In this document: positions 19,521 to 27,581 of the stretch, one piece after another | Layout: every line of letters starts with the position of its first letter | How positions within the stretch are numbered: the first letter of the stretch is position 1 | Assembly (NCBI RefSeq): GCF_002078505.1 | Contig: NZ_LUAV01000022.1 | Span: 161,051 to 225,050 of the forward strand | DNA: 64,000 nucleotides | Origin: Ensifer aridi | GTDB lineage: Bacteria > Pseudomonadota > Alphaproteobacteria > Rhizobiales > Rhizobiaceae | Reading direction: 5' to 3' | Position numbers and translations under genes: made by a program | Notes under the pieces: model-generated | What the model saw: only the letters and a program-made list of their open reading frames with translations | What the model was told of the DNA's origin: nothing | The model's database searches: none

Positions 19521-20518
19521 TGCCCGGTTTCCAGCGAATCGACATTGGCGAGGTTCAGTTTCAGGCGCGGCTCCGGCTGCTCGAAATCGACGGTATCCCT
19601 CTCGCCCCCATGAGCGACTACGATTTGTCCCGGCCGTATTTCCTCGATCCGCCATTCCCCCGAGATCGCGTCGCCTTCCCGGTAACGACGCCCATCTCGC
19701 CCGACAATGAACTTGACCGGCGAATAGCCTGCCGCCGCGACGAAGCCCTCGAGTCCGGAGGCAAGTCTGGTCCGATCGACCAAGGGAACGGGGCTGCGCC
19801 CGCCAATAGAGGACAGGATTGATGCAAGCCGTCTTTGACTTGCGAGATCGAGGGGCGAAGCATTTTCTCCGACCAGAATTTTCGTCCCGTCCGGCGTGAC
19901 CTTTGCCAGCACGGTAAGCCCTGCGAGCCGGGTTGCCTCGCTAAGCTCGGCGGCGATGGAGGCGGCCGTTGGGCGCGGCTCCGCCGAGGCTCGGCGGGCG
20001 GGCCATTCCGAAGGGGCGGGAGCGCCTTCGAAACTGAGGCTGGCGACGAGAAGCAGGCCCGCTAGTGCCAAAAGTCCGGCGGCGGCAATACGCCGGCGCG
20101 AAGAACGCGCAACGAATGTCGAGTTCTGGGGGAGGCCCTCGATGACGCACTGGACATCCGCAATGTGAATGACCGCGCCATTTGCGAGGATCGCGCGTTC
20201 GCCCTGGCTCAGGTCGCGTGTGCCGACTTTGATGCCAGCGCCGATTGCCTCGACGGCGGCGCCTGCCTGGCAGCCATCACCCCACAGCTCAAGACGGAAC
20301 GCCGGCTCAGCGTTCAGGCCCACGACGACGAGGTCGCATTCCGCACCGCCGCCGACCAAGTGTGTGCCCTTGCCGGGCACAAGTACGGAGGTGCGGCCAC
20401 CACGCGTAACCCGCAACGAAGGCTCGCCGGCGGTTGCCCGAGCACCGGCTCGCTGTGTCGGCGAACCCTTTCCAGTCGACGAGGCGGCGATTGAAGGCAA
20501 AGCAGGTCCCGCACGCAT
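19517..20518 (-). CDS. sctD: T3SS inner-membrane ring protein SctD
   Basis: A 333-residue bitopic protein. The first 130 residues have the FHA-like fold of YscD/HrpQ proteins (SLRVTRGGRTSVLVPGKGTH, then AILANGAVIHIADVQCVIEG). One membrane helix follows at about 145-163 (AAGLLALAGLLLVASLSF), then a periplasmic part with ring-building beta-alpha-beta units. SctD forms the outer ring of the inner-membrane basal body together with SctJ. The start has a good GGAG site. It is downstream of the 55-residue needle candidate and overlaps sctV by four bases. The periplasmic portion is short compared with YscD. Confidence 0.85.
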   Translation of the reverse strand: MRAGPALPSIAASSTGKGSPTQRAGARATAGEPSLRVTRGGRTSVLVPGKGTHLVGGGAECDLVVVGLNAEPAFRLELWGDGCQAGAAVEAIGAGIKVGTRDLSQGERAILANGAVIHIADVQCVIEGLPQNSTFVARSSRRRIAAAGLLALAGLLLVASLSFEGAPAPSEWPARRASAEPRPTAASIAAELSEATRLAGLTVLAKVTPDGTKILVGENASPLDLASQRRLASILSSIGGRSPVPLVDRTRLASGLEGFVAAAGYSPVKFIVGRDGRRYREGDAISGEWRIEEIRPGQIVVAHGGERDTVDFEQPEPRLKLNLANVDSLETGQ

Positions 20519-20635
20519 GGATCACTCCAATCGTTTCTGCTGCTGGCGCACTCCTCAACTTGGCACGGCGTTGTGAAATGAAGAGCACAATGTGGAAGAG
20601 GGCGGCGAAGCCGAAATCGGCTTCGCCCCGGTATA

Positions 20636-20803
20636 TCAAGCCGGACCGATCTTCTTGGTGGCGTTGGCGACGCCATTGATTTTGGTGATTTCGGTCGCGA
20701 CCTGCAGGCTCTGTGCCGTTGCTTCGTTCTGCGCAGCCTTGAAACTGGAAATTGCAGAACTGATTCCCCCTTCCAGGGTAGATGTAGGACCGGTACTAGC
20801 CAT
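20636..20803 (-). CDS. Small T3SS protein, needle/pilin candidate
   Basis: A 55-residue product from ATG 20803, with AGGAGACAAGAA before the start. It begins MASTGPTSTLEGGISSAISS and ends GVANATKKIGPA. It is Ala/Ser/Thr-rich, has no Cys or signal peptide, and is predicted to be mostly helical, like type III needle or Hrp pilus subunits. It is the first gene of the sctD-sctV-translocator operon, facing sctC1, the position where SctF/HrpF-like genes are found in some Hrp systems. It is shorter than typical needle subunits (about 80). Identity is inferred from size, composition and position only. Confidence 0.6.
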   Translation of the reverse strand: MASTGPTSTLEGGISSAISSFKAAQNEATAQSLQVATEITKINGVANATKKIGPA

Positions 20804-21102
20804 TTCTTGTCTCCTTGTTGAACGATACTCAGATTACCGTAATCAAAGTGACAATCAATTTTTATTTTTGAATATCGTGCGATTGCGGGTAACAGATCAA
20901 TCTTTAATTTATGGCCTAAATGAGTTGTATTTGTTTCATGGATATCGGTTTTCACGCAAAGTGAACGGAGTTTAACATGTTGACAATCTCAATGTACGAC
21001 TCTCAGCGTTAGTTCTACGTTCCATACGCGAGAAAGTTCTATCTGATCCAGCCAGACAGTGCTATGAGCTTCCAAACGAATTACCAAGGCGGAGGCACCA
21101 TC
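20804..21102. promoter_or_regulatory. Divergent T3SS promoter region
   Basis: About 300 bases, markedly AT-rich in the middle (20860-20940), separating the leftward sctF-like/sctD/sctV operon from the rightward sctC1/sctO operon. Both promoters must lie here. I looked for a tts box and an hrp box (GGAACC-N15/16-CCACNNA) and found no convincing match. The regulator is therefore unknown and not encoded in the window. Confidence 0.55.
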
Positions 21103-21657
21103 GTGAGAGGCTGCATGTACCTTGTCGCTACAGCCGTTTGGCTCGCACTCGCATCAATTGCGACCGCCGATGTGCGCAACGTGCGCCTCAAGGTCATTTC
21201 CCAGCCGGTGTCTCAGGTCGTCGAAACCCTGGCGTTCATGACCGGCATCCCGGTGACGCCCGTCGGGACCTTGAACGGGACGGTCGAAAACTGGACCGTG
21301 GACGGCAGCGGGGTGGAGGCGTTCCGGGCGCTTGGCGAAGCAGCGAACCTGTTCGTCGCCTTCGACGGAAGCCGGATGGTCATTTCTCCCAAGAGCGAGA
21401 TCAACACTGTCGTCCTGGAGCAACGGACGCGAAGCTGGGATGTGGCGCGCAACGCGGTGCGGGCGCTGTTTCCGATCTATCCCGAAACGGCGATCCAATA
21501 CGATCCGACAAGCGATGTCCTGATTGTCCGCGGTCCCCCGATCTTCGTCTCCGCCGTCGAGGGCGTGCTTAACCGGTCCATGGAAAAAACGGTCCAGGTG
21601 TTCAAAGGGGGCGTGCCGGAAGTCGTGACGGTACGACGCACCTCGGCGCCCAACTGA
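21103..21657 (+). CDS. rhcC1: T3SS secretin N-terminal subunit RhcC1 (SctC part)
   Basis: A 184-residue protein from GTG 21103, chosen because GGAGG sits seven bases upstream; an in-frame ATG at 21064 lacks such a site. The signal peptide is MRGCMYLVATAVWLALASIA. The rest matches N0/N1 domains of SctC secretins (VVETLAFMTGIPVTPVGTLNG, then LFPIYPETAIQYDPTSDVLIVRG). The pore-forming C-terminal secretin domain is absent. In rhizobia SctC is split into RhcC1 and a separate RhcC2. No RhcC2 occurs in the window, so it must be elsewhere or lost. The TGA overlaps the sctO start by one base. Confidence 0.85.
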   Translation: MRGCMYLVATAVWLALASIATADVRNVRLKVISQPVSQVVETLAFMTGIPVTPVGTLNGTVENWTVDGSGVEAFRALGEAANLFVAFDGSRMVISPKSEINTVVLEQRTRSWDVARNAVRALFPIYPETAIQYDPTSDVLIVRGPPIFVSAVEGVLNRSMEKTVQVFKGGVPEVVTVRRTSAPN

Positions 21658-22076
21658 TGCCGAGGGCCATGCCGGCGGCCGATGCGGCCGCCATCGGCCA
21701 GCTCGTTCGACTGAGGAGTGCCCGGGAGGCCAGGCTTGCGCGACGGCTGAAGGAACTCGAGGAGCGGCTGGAACGGATCGAACGGGAGAAGACTTCCGCG
21801 GAAAGATTGCTGCATGACATCAGCCGGCGGGAGGACGAGGCTTCGCCGATCCGGAAAATGTCGCCCGGCAAGCTCGTCACGGGACGAGCTTTGCTTCTTG
21901 CCTCGGAGAAGGTTGAACTGATCGGTCGAGAGCGCTCCTTGGCGCAGGCGCGCGTCGAGGCGCTCAATGCGGAATGCGGCGGCCTCTCCCGGATGCTCAA
22001 GGAATGCAGGACCGAGCTTGCGCTTGCGCGGCGCAAGGCGGCCCGGATGGATGCACTGGCGTCTCTGGATAGCTAA
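21657..22076 (+). CDS. sctO: T3SS stalk/escort protein SctO (YscO-like)
   Basis: A 139-residue protein that is nearly all coiled coil: RLRSAREARLARRLKELEER, then long Arg/Glu/Leu heptads through most of the length, with a short break around PIRKMSPGKLVTG. This is the form of SctO/YscO/HrpO, the FliJ-like stalk that sits in the SctN ATPase hexamer and contacts SctV. It is translationally coupled to rhcC1. In most Hrp and Rhc systems sctO lies next to sctN or sctQ, so pairing with rhcC1 alone is unusual. Confidence 0.75.
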   Translation: MPRAMPAADAAAIGQLVRLRSAREARLARRLKELEERLERIEREKTSAERLLHDISRREDEASPIRKMSPGKLVTGRALLLASEKVELIGRERSLAQARVEALNAECGGLSRMLKECRTELALARRKAARMDALASLDS

Positions 22077-22133
22077 AGTTCAGGCTGTGCGAAGAACCGC
22101 GGCGCGCATAAAGGATCGCGCTTTAGATTCCTG

Positions 22134-22187
22134 TTTTTATGCATGTCGTTTTCCCAAAACCGCTGCACACTTTTGGGCGACATGCAT
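22134..22187. repeat. RIME-like palindromic rhizobial repeat
   Basis: The sequence carries ATGCATGTCG and its reverse complement CGACATGCAT, with an inner CCCAAAA/TTTTGGG pair around a CGCTGCACA loop. This is a familiar intergenic palindrome of Rhizobiaceae (RIME type). The preceding bases (GCGCTTTAGATTC) are also typical of these elements. It lies between the convergent sctO and sctU genes and could serve as a bidirectional terminator. Its right edge coincides with the premature end of sctU. Confidence 0.8.
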
Positions 22188-22972
22188 TAGCTTTGCTTGC
22201 GCGGCGGTGAATTTCGTATCTCCACGCCAATCTGTCGGCGTGCCGATTTCACATGGGGGTCGCCCTGGGTCTCCTTGTGTTCGCGCCGGGCTTCGGTCTT
22301 GGTCATCCGGTGCTGCCGTCGGAAGAGTGCGCGTGAGATGTGCAGGTCGAAGAACGCAGCGACGATCATGATCGCGGACGAGATGACGGCGATCGTCCCG
22401 ACAAGTTGAACCGCAACGCTCAGGGCGCAGGCTTCGCCGCATAGCGGCGACCAAAAAATGCCGTTCAGGAAATAGAGAAGGGCGCCGGCGCCGGCGACGG
22501 AAAGAAGAGCCAGTTTCGCGAGTCCCTTGAGGAACTCCGTGAGGCTGTCGAGGGAAACGACCTTTTTCAGACCTTCCATCGGATTGAGACGGCCGAAATC
22601 GAAGCCCATGTGTTTCATCGATACGGGAAAGCCCTGCGCATCGATGATCGATGCCGCAAGGACGACTGCCAATCCGAGGAGGAGCGGAGGCCAGACGATG
22701 CCGAGGAGCGCTGCGCCCATCTTAGTCAGCACCGACGCAAGCCCCGGGACCTCAGCGGGCTTGCCGACCATCTGCAGCACGGCGTCGAAGAGGTGAACGA
22801 AATCGCCGATGATGCTGCCGAGGCCCCAAGCGAGATAGGTCGCGATCGCCAGCACCGAAAGCGCCACCGGCAACTCGCGCGATCGAGGGACCTGACCCTC
22901 CCGCCGGAGCCTGTCGAGCTTTACCCGGCTCGGGGGGAGGGACTTCTCCTCGGTATCGTCATTTTTCGCCAT
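22187..22972 (-). CDS. sctU: T3SS export switch SctU, truncated without NPTH domain
   Basis: A 261-residue protein from ATG 22972. The start MAKNDDTEEKSLPPSRVKLD and four membrane helices (first ALSVLAIATYLAWGLGSII) match SctU/YscU/RhcU. The linker ends TKTEARREHKETQGDPHVKS, which in intact homologues is followed by the cytoplasmic domain with the self-cleaving NPTH motif. Here the frame ends after about 18 more residues (VEIRNSPPRKQS). About 90 expected residues are missing, including NPTH, which is needed for substrate switching. The stop lies at the edge of the palindromic repeat. The gene overlaps sctT by 14 bases and ends the operon. Confidence 0.85.
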   Translation of the reverse strand: MAKNDDTEEKSLPPSRVKLDRLRREGQVPRSRELPVALSVLAIATYLAWGLGSIIGDFVHLFDAVLQMVGKPAEVPGLASVLTKMGAALLGIVWPPLLLGLAVVLAASIIDAQGFPVSMKHMGFDFGRLNPMEGLKKVVSLDSLTEFLKGLAKLALLSVAGAGALLYFLNGIFWSPLCGEACALSVAVQLVGTIAVISSAIMIVAAFFDLHISRALFRRQHRMTKTEARREHKETQGDPHVKSARRQIGVEIRNSPPRKQS

Positions 22973-23768
22973 GGCCGACTTCCAGGAAGGCCTTGATCTC
23001 GGCGAAGGACTCCGTCCATAGCGTGCCGAAATAGCTGGTGACGAAAGACGAGTAGACGACGAGCACGACGAGGACGGCAAGGTTCTTGAATGTGGCGCCG
23101 CTGTCGTTCAACGGGAACTGCTTCGCCGAGCGGCCGACGAAGGCCAGCGACAGCTCGACCACGCACATGACGATGACGAAAGGAGCGGCAAGCACCGCGC
23201 CGACGCGAAACAGCCGGGCGAAACTTTCGAGGATAACCATCAGCCAATCATCGGTCGCCACCGGACTCAGGGCAAAAAGCGGCCAAAGCCCGAAGGAATT
23301 GTAGAAGATCGCCACGAGGTCGATTACACCGCCCGCCGCGACGAATACCGCAAGCGCGACCGACATCAGCAGCGAACCGAGCGGTGTCGTCTCGAGCGCG
23401 TTCACCTGATCGAAGAGATTGGCGGCATTCGCGCCGCGATAGACGTCGGTCATGTCTCCCGCCGACTGCGCCGCCCAGAAGGGGATGCCAAGGCCCATGC
23501 CAAGCAGACCGCCGAAGACCATCTCCTTCAACGACAGGGCCGCGAGGTCGAGATAGGAGGTCTTGCCCACGACGAGCACCGAGTAGGCATAGAAGACCGA
23601 TGGGGCGGAAAGCCCGATGGCGAGGCCGAAGCGCAGGATGCCGACGATGCTGAAGAGCGAAAACAAGGGAAAAATGACCGTGATACCGAGGGCACGAGCG
23701 GCGCCGAGCAGGGCAGCGGCCGGCACCGCCGTGTGCTCGTTGATGAGGGACGCAGCCTCGAGTGCCAT
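22959..23768 (-). CDS. sctT: T3SS export apparatus protein SctT
   Basis: A 269-residue polytopic protein of the FliR/SctT family: helices from LGAARALGITVIFPLFSLF onward, the conserved FWAAQSAGDMTDVYRG segment, and VALAVFVAAGGVIDLVAIFY. SctT joins SctR and SctS in the periplasm-facing export pore and contacts SctU. It starts five bases after sctS ends and overlaps sctU. The length is normal (family about 260-270) and no damage is seen. Confidence 0.93.
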   Translation of the reverse strand: MALEAASLINEHTAVPAAALLGAARALGITVIFPLFSLFSIVGILRFGLAIGLSAPSVFYAYSVLVVGKTSYLDLAALSLKEMVFGGLLGMGLGIPFWAAQSAGDMTDVYRGANAANLFDQVNALETTPLGSLLMSVALAVFVAAGGVIDLVAIFYNSFGLWPLFALSPVATDDWLMVILESFARLFRVGAVLAAPFVIVMCVVELSLAFVGRSAKQFPLNDSGATFKNLAVLVVLVVYSSFVTSYFGTLWTESFAEIKAFLEVGHGEK

Positions 23769-23773
23769 CGGCG

Positions 23774-24049
23774 TTACCGTACCATGGTCGGGAAATCGTT
23801 GAGGATGTGGATCGAATGCTCGATCAGCGGCGTCGCCAGCGCCCGTCCGAAAACGAGCAGCAGGAAAGAGATCGAGAAGATCTTGACGATCTGTGCGATC
23901 GTCTGTTCCTGGATCTGTGTCGCCGCCTGGAAGATCGCGATCACCAGGCCAAGAACGGCGGCGAAGGCGAGGATCGGTCCCGCCAGCGCGAAAGTGGCGA
24001 CGATGGACGTACTGATCTCGGTGGCGATCTGTTCCTCAACCATGATCAT
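23774..24049 (-). CDS. sctS: T3SS export apparatus protein SctS
   Basis: A 91-residue FliQ/SctS-family protein with two membrane helices (ATFALAGPILAFAAVLGLVI and FSISFLLLVFGRALATPL) flanking QAATQIQEQTIAQIVKI, the conserved loop motif. The start at ATG 24049 overlaps the sctR stop in an ATGA; ATG 24043 is also possible. Four copies of SctS wrap the SctR/T pore in known systems. The gene is intact. Confidence 0.92.
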   Translation of the reverse strand: MIMVEEQIATEISTSIVATFALAGPILAFAAVLGLVIAIFQAATQIQEQTIAQIVKIFSISFLLLVFGRALATPLIEHSIHILNDFPTMVR

Positions 24050-24699
24050 CCCGCATAGGAAAGCACAAGCCCTTCGAGAAGCCGCCGCCAGCCATCGACG
24101 GCGACGAAGAGCAGCAGCTTGAGCGGCGTCGACACGACAGTCGGCGACATCATTTGCATGCCGAGCGCAACGAGGATCGCGGAAACCGCGAAGTCGATCA
24201 TCAGAAAGGGCAGATAGATCAGGAAGCCGATCTGGAAGGCCCGGGTCAATTCGGACACCAGGAAACTCGGCGTGAGAATTGTGATGTCGTCCGGGTTGGC
24301 GGGTGTTCCCTGTGCGCCTGACCAGACCTGCTGCGACGATTGGATGAAGAAACCGCGAACCTCCTCGTCGGAGAATTTCAGCATGAAAGCTTTCAGCGGC
24401 GCCGAGAGCTCGGCAATGCCCGCCGCCATTCCGCCGATCGTCCCGAAATCCTGGCCGCTCCCCGCGAGTATCCGCCACGACTCCTGAAGCACAGGGTTCA
24501 TCACGAACGCGGAAAGCACGATCGCAACGGCGAAGACGAGGAGGTTCGGCGGCGTCTGCTGGATGCCGATGGCATTGCGCACGATCAGCAGCACGACGGA
24601 AATCTTGGTGAATGAGGTCGCCACGACCGCGATGACGGGCAAGGCCGAGATCGCCGCCATGGCGGCGAGACTTTGGGCAAGGGGAAAACTGCTTTCCAT
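24046..24699 (-). CDS. sctR: T3SS export apparatus protein SctR
   Basis: A 217-residue FliP/SctR-family membrane protein. Diagnostic segments are TSFTKISVVLLIVRNAIGIQ, NLLVFAVAIVLSAFVMNPVL, the periplasmic domain, and IGFLIYLPFLMIDFAVSAIL near the C-terminus with GMQMMSP. Five copies form the core of the export gate. It is coupled by four-base overlaps both to sctS downstream and, at the single base 24699, to sctQ upstream. No abnormality. Confidence 0.93.
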   Translation of the reverse strand: MESSFPLAQSLAAMAAISALPVIAVVATSFTKISVVLLIVRNAIGIQQTPPNLLVFAVAIVLSAFVMNPVLQESWRILAGSGQDFGTIGGMAAGIAELSAPLKAFMLKFSDEEVRGFFIQSSQQVWSGAQGTPANPDDITILTPSFLVSELTRAFQIGFLIYLPFLMIDFAVSAILVALGMQMMSPTVVSTPLKLLLFVAVDGWRRLLEGLVLSYAG

Positions 24700-25715
24700 C
24701 AGTCGTGAAGCGCCGTGATGCGGACGGCGGCAAAGCCGTCCAGCGCGACGATCTCGCCGCGACCGATGATGCGGCCTTGCGCGACGATATCAACCGCCTC
24801 CGGCAATGTGCGGTCGAGCGTGAAGACGTGCCCCTCGCCGAGCGCTTCGAGCTCGCCGAGCGGCAACTCGACGCGCCCGGCTTCGAAGACGAGCTTGATC
24901 GGGATATCGGAGATAGCCGAAGGCGACGGTGGCCCTTGCAGATCTTGGTCCACGTCTTCGTTCGTCATCAGATGCCTCATCGGGTTGCTGGAGCGGGTCA
25001 GCAAAGGTTCGTCGAGCGTGAAGCCGCGTTCGGTGCGGGTGCAGCGGGCGAGATAACGCTCCCCCGTGACCGCGACGGCAGTTTCTGACATTGCCGGATC
25101 GATGACGATCGCGTCGCCTGGCGCGAGATTCCTGATTTCGCCGGCCGTAAGAACGGCAAAGCCGCGCCTGAATGCAACGCTCGTCGTGAGGCCGCGAAGG
25201 CTGCGCCGGGGCAAGCGGGCCGCCCAGCGCATAAGTCCGGCAAGCGTCTGCGCATCGAATTTGCCGCAGATCGCGCAAGCGAGGCCGTCCCAGCTCACAT
25301 CGAAGGCGAAATTCAGTGCCGCGCGATCGGTGATCGGCTCGTCGAGTTCGGTGAGCGCGATCTGTCCGCCGGCCCCACTCTCGATGGCGCCGAGCGCATC
25401 GGCAATCAGGCACTCGAGCAGGTTGGCCTTCGTTGCTGCCGACAGCAGGTCCCATCGGGTCAGCGGCTCGAACCGCTCCACGAACAGTTTCAATGTCCCC
25501 TCGGACACCCACAGTTCCGCGGTGCGACCGGCGATCCCGAGGCGGATCGCCACCGGGTCGCCGACCCTGCCGATGGCGATCTCCGGCGCTAAAGGGCGAA
25601 CCGCCACGGTGCCGTCTCCCAGTGGGATTCGCCACGGCTTTCGGGCACCGATGCGGGTGGCATCTGCGCGCATGTTGGTTACGGCTTCGATTGTACGGAT
25701 TGTCGCGACGGTCAT
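24699..25715 (-). CDS. sctQ: T3SS cytoplasmic ring (sorting platform) protein SctQ
   Basis: A 338-residue SctQ/HrcQ protein. The C-terminal 75 residues form the SPOA domain (IPIKLVFEAGRVELPLGELE, then IVAQGRIIGRGEIVALDGFA). SctQ makes the sorting-platform pods with SctK and SctL and links to SctN. Near residue 247 there is PMRHLMTNEDVD, with AGG upstream of the second Met. Internal initiation there could yield a separate SctQ-C of about 90 residues, as known in Yersinia and Salmonella. This is only suggestive here. It overlaps sctN by four bases. Confidence 0.88.
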   Translation of the reverse strand: MTVATIRTIEAVTNMRADATRIGARKPWRIPLGDGTVAVRPLAPEIAIGRVGDPVAIRLGIAGRTAELWVSEGTLKLFVERFEPLTRWDLLSAATKANLLECLIADALGAIESGAGGQIALTELDEPITDRAALNFAFDVSWDGLACAICGKFDAQTLAGLMRWAARLPRRSLRGLTTSVAFRRGFAVLTAGEIRNLAPGDAIVIDPAMSETAVAVTGERYLARCTRTERGFTLDEPLLTRSSNPMRHLMTNEDVDQDLQGPPSPSAISDIPIKLVFEAGRVELPLGELEALGEGHVFTLDRTLPEAVDIVAQGRIIGRGEIVALDGFAAVRITALHD

Positions 25716-27028
25716 CGGGCGAGCTCGCGAAGCGCTGCGACCGTTTCATCGAAGGAACTGCAGCCTTTGGCGCCGTACAGAAAGCTGTTGATCCTGTCGC
25801 GCTTGCGCACGGCCTCGTCGGCGGCCGGATCCTGCCCCTGCCGATATTCGCCGACGCGGATAAGGAACTCGACCTCCTTGTAGAGGGCGAGCAATGACCG
25901 CAGATGGTTTGCCGCCTTGTTGTGACTCTCATCGACGACGGCATTCATCGTGCGGCTCCGGCTCGCGAGCACGTCGATGGCGGGGAAATGCCCGCTCTGG
26001 GCGATACGATCGGACAGCACGATATGTCCGTCGAGAAGTGCGCGGGTCTCCTCGGCGATCGGGTCGTCCTGTTCCGCCCCCTCGACCAGCACCGTGTAGA
26101 ACGCCGTCATCGTTCCGCTTGCGCTGTTGCCGGCCCGTTCGAAAACCTGGGGCAGCGCGGCAAAGACGGAAGGGGGAAAGCCGCGGCGCACCGGCGGTTC
26201 GCCGGCGGCAAGACCCACCTCGCGCAGCGCCCGTGCCATGCGCGTGACGCTGTCGACGATGAGGAGCACACGCTTGCCTTGATCGCGGAAATGCTCGGCG
26301 ACGGTGGTTGCCGTCAGCACGGCCTTGTAACGCTCGAGCGCGGGCCGGTCGGATGTGGCGACGACGAGCACCGTGTTCGACGGCTTGCCCGCCGGCATGA
26401 CGCGGTCGACGAATTCCCCGACCTCGCGTCCGCGCTCGCCGACGAGCGCACAGACGACGAGATCAGCCTCGCTGTTTTTGATGATGTCGCCGATCAAGGT
26501 TGACTTGCCGACCCCGGGGGAGCCGAAGATGCCGATCCGCTGACCTTCCCCGCAGGTCAGCAGGCCATCGATCGCGGGAATGCCGACCGGGAAACGACGG
26601 TCGATCGGGCGCCGCGACAGCATGTCGGCCGGCGCCGCGTGAAGCGGCTGCGAAAAGCGCGCCGTCTCACCCGTCTGGACCTCCGCCTTGCGAAGGATGT
26701 TTCCGTGGGCGTCGATGATGGCGCCGATCAGGAAATCGCCCGCCGCAATGCAAGGCTCGCGGCCGGACGGAACGACTTCCGTGCGCACTGATATGCCGCG
26801 GGTACCCCCATGCAGCGAAAGAAGAGCGGTTTCGCCGTCGACGCCGACGACATCGGCGAACCCCAGCCGTCCCTGACTCGGTTCGCGCAGTTCGCAAAGC
26901 TCGCCGATCCGCACTGCCGGAAGATGCGCGCGCACCATGAGCCCCGAAACGCCGATGACACGGCCGCTAGGCCGACGCGTCTCCGCCCGAGCCATGTCTC
27001 TTTCGAGCCGCAGCAGCGCTTCAACCAC
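25712..27028 (-). CDS. sctN: T3SS ATPase SctN
   Basis: A 438-residue F1-type ATPase. Walker A is GSPGVGKST (about residue 170), Walker B LLIVDSVTRMARALREVGLA, and VGERGREVGEFV is the conserved catalytic Glu region. SctN forms a hexamer at the cytoplasmic base, unfolds effectors and releases chaperones. The start ATG 27028 overlaps the sctL stop by eight bases. Length and motifs are normal for the family, so energy coupling is intact in this T3SS. Confidence 0.95.
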   Translation of the reverse strand: MVEALLRLERDMARAETRRPSGRVIGVSGLMVRAHLPAVRIGELCELREPSQGRLGFADVVGVDGETALLSLHGGTRGISVRTEVVPSGREPCIAAGDFLIGAIIDAHGNILRKAEVQTGETARFSQPLHAAPADMLSRRPIDRRFPVGIPAIDGLLTCGEGQRIGIFGSPGVGKSTLIGDIIKNSEADLVVCALVGERGREVGEFVDRVMPAGKPSNTVLVVATSDRPALERYKAVLTATTVAEHFRDQGKRVLLIVDSVTRMARALREVGLAAGEPPVRRGFPPSVFAALPQVFERAGNSASGTMTAFYTVLVEGAEQDDPIAEETRALLDGHIVLSDRIAQSGHFPAIDVLASRSRTMNAVVDESHNKAANHLRSLLALYKEVEFLIRVGEYRQGQDPAADEAVRKRDRINSFLYGAKGCSSFDETVAALRELAR

Positions 27029-27581
27029 GGTCGGCCGCCTCCATGAGCGCGGCGATCTGTTCCCGAACGCCGATATGCGTCCGGCTCGTAGCAGTCTCCA
27101 TCACAATTTCGCCGGCCGAAAGGAACTGGTCAGCGACCACATCGATGCGCTGATCGAGCCCTTCGATCGCCTTGCGGACCACCGCCGCCTCGCCGGCGGC
27201 AACGCGCAACGTCACCCGCTGGGTCTCGGCCGTTTCCGCAATCGCCTGGGTGACAAGGCGACGAACCCGCTCGTCTGCATCGAGACTACCAACTATTCTG
27301 GCGACGGCCCTGAGCACGACCGGTGTGACCAGGCTTTCGAAATCATAGAGCGCCTTTTCCGCCTTGGCGGCTGCGGCGGCAAATCCCTCCGTCGCCCTGC
27401 GCAGCCCTTCGGCATAGCCTGCGCGGTAGCCGTCCTCCCGTGCCGCCTCGCGTACCTCCGAGGCCTTTGCGGTTTCAATGGCCGCGTCCTCCCGTGCGGC
27501 CGCGGCCAAGGCCGCAGCTTCGCTTACCACACCGAACTCCCGAGCCGGGATGACGCGGCTGCGGCGCCTAAGCTCTGCCAT
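27021..27581 (-). CDS. sctL: T3SS ATPase regulator SctL
   Basis: A 186-residue SctL/HrpE/FliH-like stator protein. The N-terminus has SRVIPAREFGVVSEAAALAA, then an Ala/Glu/Arg-rich coiled coil (REDAAIETAKASEVREAARE). The globular C-terminal part (VTPVVLRAVARIVGSLDADE) matches the region that binds SctN. It sits between sctK and sctN with overlaps at both ends, the order found in hrp group gene clusters. Confidence 0.85.
   Translation of the reverse strand: MAELRRRSRVIPAREFGVVSEAAALAAAAREDAAIETAKASEVREAAREDGYRAGYAEGLRRATEGFAAAAAKAEKALYDFESLVTPVVLRAVARIVGSLDADERVRRLVTQAIAETAETQRVTLRVAAGEAAVVRKAIEGLDQRIDVVADQFLSAGEIVMETATSRTHIGVREQIAALMEAADRG

Noticed and set aside
20555..20575. Sigma-54-like TTGGCACGGCGTTGTG
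   Set aside because: It has the -24-like TGGCACG but not the GC at the -12 position with the fixed spacing.
20804..21102. tts box or hrp box upstream of T3SS operons
   Set aside because: I searched this region and the leaders of the sctI operon and GH12 gene and found no convincing match to either consensus.
24790..25944. 384-codon minus-strand frame overlapping sctQ and sctN
   Set aside because: Arg-rich out-of-frame reading of sctQ/sctN; no domain.
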